The translations under genes and the position numbers were made by a program. 35,195 nucleotides of DNA from an uncultured Pseudomonadota bacterium (GTDB lineage: Bacteria > Pseudomonadota > Alphaproteobacteria > RF32 > CAG-239): NCBI GenBank assembly GCA_902785935.1, contig CADAAN010000007.1, positions 1 through 35,195 on the forward strand, in the 5' to 3' direction. This document shows positions 32,980 to 35,195 of this stretch, piece by piece (position 1 is the first letter of the stretch; each line of letters starts with the position of its first letter). Under the pieces are notes generated by a model that worked only from the letters and a program-made list of their open reading frames with translations, did not search any database and was not told where the DNA came from.

Positions 32980-33780
32980 TTATTTAAAAATTTCGAAAAT
33001 TTTTTGATTCAAGTTAAAATTCGTGGCAATCAGGTCACCCGTTTCGCGCACTTTTTTGATATCTTCGACGCGGATATCGGTTTGATTTAAGCTTCGAACA
33101 GCCCCACCCGCCTCTTTGACCATCAAAATACCGGCCGCAAGCGAACAAAAATGATTGTTCAAGCTGACACTTGCGTCAAGTTTACCGCTTGCCAAATAAG
33201 CCAAATCAAGTGCCACAGAACCGCTGACACGCAAATTGCCCGTCCTGCTTAATATAGCGGTATGGATTTTTGAAAGCTTTGACGCATCTTTATCAAAGTT
33301 CGAACCTGCTGAAACAAGAGCCGACTCGATATCTTTGAGCGAAGATACACGCAGTCTTTCGTGATTGCGCGGGCCTTCTTTAAAAGCCCCCATGCCGACA
33401 TGAGCAAAAAACATCTCATCGCGCGAAGGATTATAAATCACGCCGCAAACAATTTCATCATTTTCAATCAATGCAACCGAAACAGCAAAATCCGCATTGC
33501 CGTGTGCAAAATTAATCAAGCCTTCAATCGGACTGATGGCAAAATAAGATTTGCCGACGATTTTATCCGAGGTTGTAAAAACCGGAATGTCGGATCTGAT
33601 TTTTGAAAGCTCGATTTTTAAGTTTTGCTCTAACCTTGTGTATGAATTAAATACAAAGGTTTTGATGCTTTTAACGGAATTTTGAAGCTTTTCAAGCTCG
33701 GCAAAATCTCTGTCCAAAGATGATGTTGTTTTTTTGACACTTTCAACAACGGTTGTTAAAAGAGGAGTGATATAAGCCAT
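32980..33780 (-). CDS. Inositol-monophosphatase-family protein with a degenerate active site
   Basis: The 266-residue product has the IMPase/SuhB fold pattern, but the metal-binding residues are replaced. The usual D-P-I-D-G-T reads SPIEGL (in YFAISPIEGLINFAHG), the W-D-x-A-A-G motif reads FCSLAAG, and the GEE motif before it is not present. The framework around them (NADFAVSVALIENDEIVCGV, then IYNPSRDEMFFA, RVSGSVALDLAYLASGKLDA, VKEAGGAV) is intact. It is therefore probably a non-catalytic homologue, perhaps a regulator or binding protein. Its ATG shares one base with the efp stop (TAATG), so it is coupled to efp; association of efp with an IMPase-like gene is seen in other alphaproteobacteria. 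Confidence 0.8.
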   Translation of the reverse strand: MAYITPLLTTVVESVKKTTSSLDRDFAELEKLQNSVKSIKTFVFNSYTRLEQNLKIELSKIRSDIPVFTTSDKIVGKSYFAISPIEGLINFAHGNADFAVSVALIENDEIVCGVIYNPSRDEMFFAHVGMGAFKEGPRNHERLRVSSLKDIESALVSAGSNFDKDASKLSKIHTAILSRTGNLRVSGSVALDLAYLASGKLDASVSLNNHFCSLAAGILMVKEAGGAVRSLNQTDIRVEDIKKVRETGDLIATNFNLNQKIFEIFK

Positions 33781-34343
33781 TATTTTGCTCTTTCAACATA
33801 ATTGACTTCCGTCGTGCCGACAACAATTTTTTCACCCGTGCCGATAAAGGGCGGAACCATAATACGCACGCCATTGTCCAAAATAGCCGGTTTATAAGAT
33901 GAAGCGGCAGTCTGACCTTTAATCACAGGCTCTGTTTCAACCACGGTACAAACAACCTGCAAAGGCAATTCAACAGAAATCGGACGACCGTTGATGTGAG
34001 AAATGCGTACCACCATACCGTCTGCCAAAAACGGGCGCGAATCGCCTAAAATATCGGCAGGCATCGTAAATTGTTCAAATGTTTCGTTTTCCATAAACGT
34101 CAAGCCGTTGGAATCTTCAAACAAAAATTGACAATCTTTGTCTTCAACCATCATTTTTTCAATCGTATCTTCCGTGCGGAAGCGTTCATTGGTCTTTGTG
34201 CCTTCTTCAACAGCCTTCATTTCAACCTGCATAAAAGCGCCGCCTTTGCCGGGTTTAATATGCTGTGCTTTGGTGATGGTCCACGGCTTGCCTTTGTATT
34301 CAATGACCCAGCCGATTCTGATAGATCCTGCGAGTTGTTTCAT
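33780..34343 (-). CDS. efp: Translation elongation factor P
   Basis: EF-P rescues ribosomes stalled at polyproline runs. The 187-residue product has three beta-barrel domains: a KOW-like domain I with the tip loop PGKGGAF (Lys33, the position modified by EpmA or other enzymes), domain II from about 66, and the C-terminal OB domain with GVRIMVPPFIGTGEKIVV. Length is standard. The promoter TTGCAA-17-TATAAG lies at 34397-34425. It is followed by the coupled IMPase-like gene. Confidence 0.97.
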   Translation of the reverse strand: MKQLAGSIRIGWVIEYKGKPWTITKAQHIKPGKGGAFMQVEMKAVEEGTKTNERFRTEDTIEKMMVEDKDCQFLFEDSNGLTFMENETFEQFTMPADILGDSRPFLADGMVVRISHINGRPISVELPLQVVCTVVETEPVIKGQTAASSYKPAILDNGVRIMVPPFIGTGEKIVVGTTEVNYVERAK

Positions 34344-34396
34344 TTTTTATTTTTTCCTATTAACAATTTCAAAAGTGATTATTTATTTTTCAATGC

Positions 34397-34425
34397 CTTA
34401 TACACAAAGAGATAAGATTTTGCAA
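34397..34425 (-). promoter_or_regulatory. Promoter of efp
   Basis: On the minus strand TTGCAA (34425-34420), a 17-base spacer and TATAAG (34402-34397). Confidence 0.7.
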
Positions 34426-34452
34426 GCAAAAAAATCAGCATACATTAAAAAA

Positions 34453-34515
34453 GTTGTTAATAATTATTAACAGACGTGAGAAATTTGTTAACAAATAAAA
34501 ATAATCGCATTATAG
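34453..34515 (+). promoter_or_regulatory. ctrA upstream region with TTAA motifs
   Basis: Contains GTTAATAATTATTAAC (34455-34470, a perfect palindrome with two TTAA six bases apart), then TTGTTA at 34485-34490 and TTATAG at 34510-34515 with a long spacer. CtrA sites are typically TTAA-N7-TTAA, so this is a near match and could be an autoregulatory site. Confidence 0.4.
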
Positions 34516-34549
34516 TGTAAAAGTGTTATCATTTACGAAAGGAAATGTG

Positions 34550-35195
34550 ATGAGAGTTTTGCTTGTTGAAGATGATTATGCCGTTTCACAAAGCATTGAA
34601 GCAATGCTCAAGCGTGAGGGTATGGTTGTCTATGCGACGGATCTCGGCGAAGAAGGCCTTGATCTCGGTAAGGTTTATGACTACGATATCATTATTTTAG
34701 ATTTGATGTTGCCTGATATGAACGGTTATGAGGTTTTAAGAAGCCTTCGAAACGCCAAGGTCAAAACACCTGTTTTGATTTTATCGGGTCTTTCGGAGCC
34801 TGATAAAAAGGTCAAAGGTCTCGGCTTCGGTGCGGACGATTATTTGACAAAGCCTTTTGACAGGGCAGAACTTTTGGCGCGTATTCAAGCCGTTGTCCGG
34901 CGCTCGAAAGGTCATTCCAATTCAACGATTGAAACAGGCGATGTTGTTGTCAATTTAGATACGCAAACCGTCACTGTTGCCGGCAAACCTTTGCATTTAA
35001 CGGGCAAAGAATATGGTATTATGGAATTGCTTTCACTGCGCAAGGGGTCAACCTTGAACAAGGACCAGTTCTTAAATCACCTGTACGGCGGCATGGATGA
35101 GCCTGAGCTCAAAATTATTGACGTCTTTATCTGCAAATTAAGAAAGAAGCTTGAAAAAGCGTCCGGCGGCAAAAATTACATTGAAACCGTCTGGG
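34550..35195 (+). CDS. ctrA: Cell-cycle response regulator CtrA, 3' end cut by the window
   Basis: The frame starts at ATG 34550 after AAAGGAAA and stays open to the window edge (215 codons). It has a receiver domain ([20 protein letters not shown]; Asp51 phosphoacceptor in [24 protein letters not shown] lysine) and an OmpR-type winged-helix DNA-binding domain ([20 protein letters not shown], then [13 protein letters not shown]). Together these match CtrA, the alphaproteobacterial master regulator of cell cycle, motility and polarity genes. The final residues are missing only because the window ends. Confidence 0.95.
   Translation, partial: MRVLLVEDDYAVSQSIEAMLKREGMVVYATDLGEEGLDLGKVYDYDIIILDLMLPDMNGYEVLRSLRNAKVKTPVLILSGLSEPDKKVKGLGFGADDYLTKPFDRAELLARIQAVVRRSKGHSNSTIETGDVVVNLDTQTVTVAGKPLHLTGKEYGIMELLSLRKGSTLNKDQFLNHLYGGMDEPELKIIDVFICKLRKKLEKASGGKNYIETVW

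Overview
The window looks like chromosomal DNA from an AT-rich alphaproteobacterium. The clearest markers are a CtrA-type response regulator with Asp51 at the right edge, the rpsT-dnaA pair, an alphaproteobacterial-type L31, and an efp gene coupled to an inositol-monophosphatase-like gene. An [FeFe]-hydrogenase maturation GTPase (HydF), two secreted BspA-like leucine-rich-repeat proteins and a Bat operon suggest an anaerobic, probably host- or gut-associated lineage. That lifestyle and any narrower taxonomic placement are inference.

Layout. 1-2166: end of the F1-ATPase operon (atpG partial, atpD, a very short atpC). 2186-2800: a structured RNA (RNA-A copy 1) with its own promoter and terminator, then tRNA-Phe(GAA). 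2950-8260: an unknown protein, two HAD phosphatases, a YhcH/NanQ-like protein, a family-2 glycosyltransferase and a small membrane protein; three of these genes are visibly more GC-rich than their neighbours and lack Shine-Dalgarno sites. 8367-11720: a DMT permease, a 446-residue unknown protein behind a long structured leader, and two small genes on the minus strand. 11840-13803: a leaderless TatD nuclease gene followed by hydF. 13823-15499: RNA-A copy 2 and the first BspA-like gene. 15510-20401 (minus): DUF4381-BatA-BatB/C-BatD. 20479-20818 (minus): an unidentified pseudoknotted RNA. 20952-24292 (minus): anmK, map, and rplA/rplK. 24498-26143 (minus): the second BspA-like gene and its leader with a built-in terminator. 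26206-28160 (minus): dnaA and rpsT. 28306-28848: a J-domain protein. 29190-31847 (minus): two tandem NhaD/ArsB-like permeases. 31917-34343 (minus): two small unknown genes, rpmE, a catalytically degenerate IMPase-like gene and efp. 34550-end: ctrA (partial).

Most genes are housekeeping: ATP synthesis, translation, replication initiation, N-terminal methionine removal and cell-wall sugar recycling (AnmK, possibly the YhcH-like protein). The Bat proteins are predicted to form an envelope-associated von Willebrand factor A complex. The BspA-like proteins are secreted and end in a shared C-terminal tail of about 30 residues.

The most unusual content is RNA. A structured RNA of about 250 nt occurs twice with compensatory base changes in several helices. 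A separate RNA of about 300 nt carries a predicted pseudoknot, and two long 5' leaders have mutually exclusive helices. I could not match any of these to a known family by eye.
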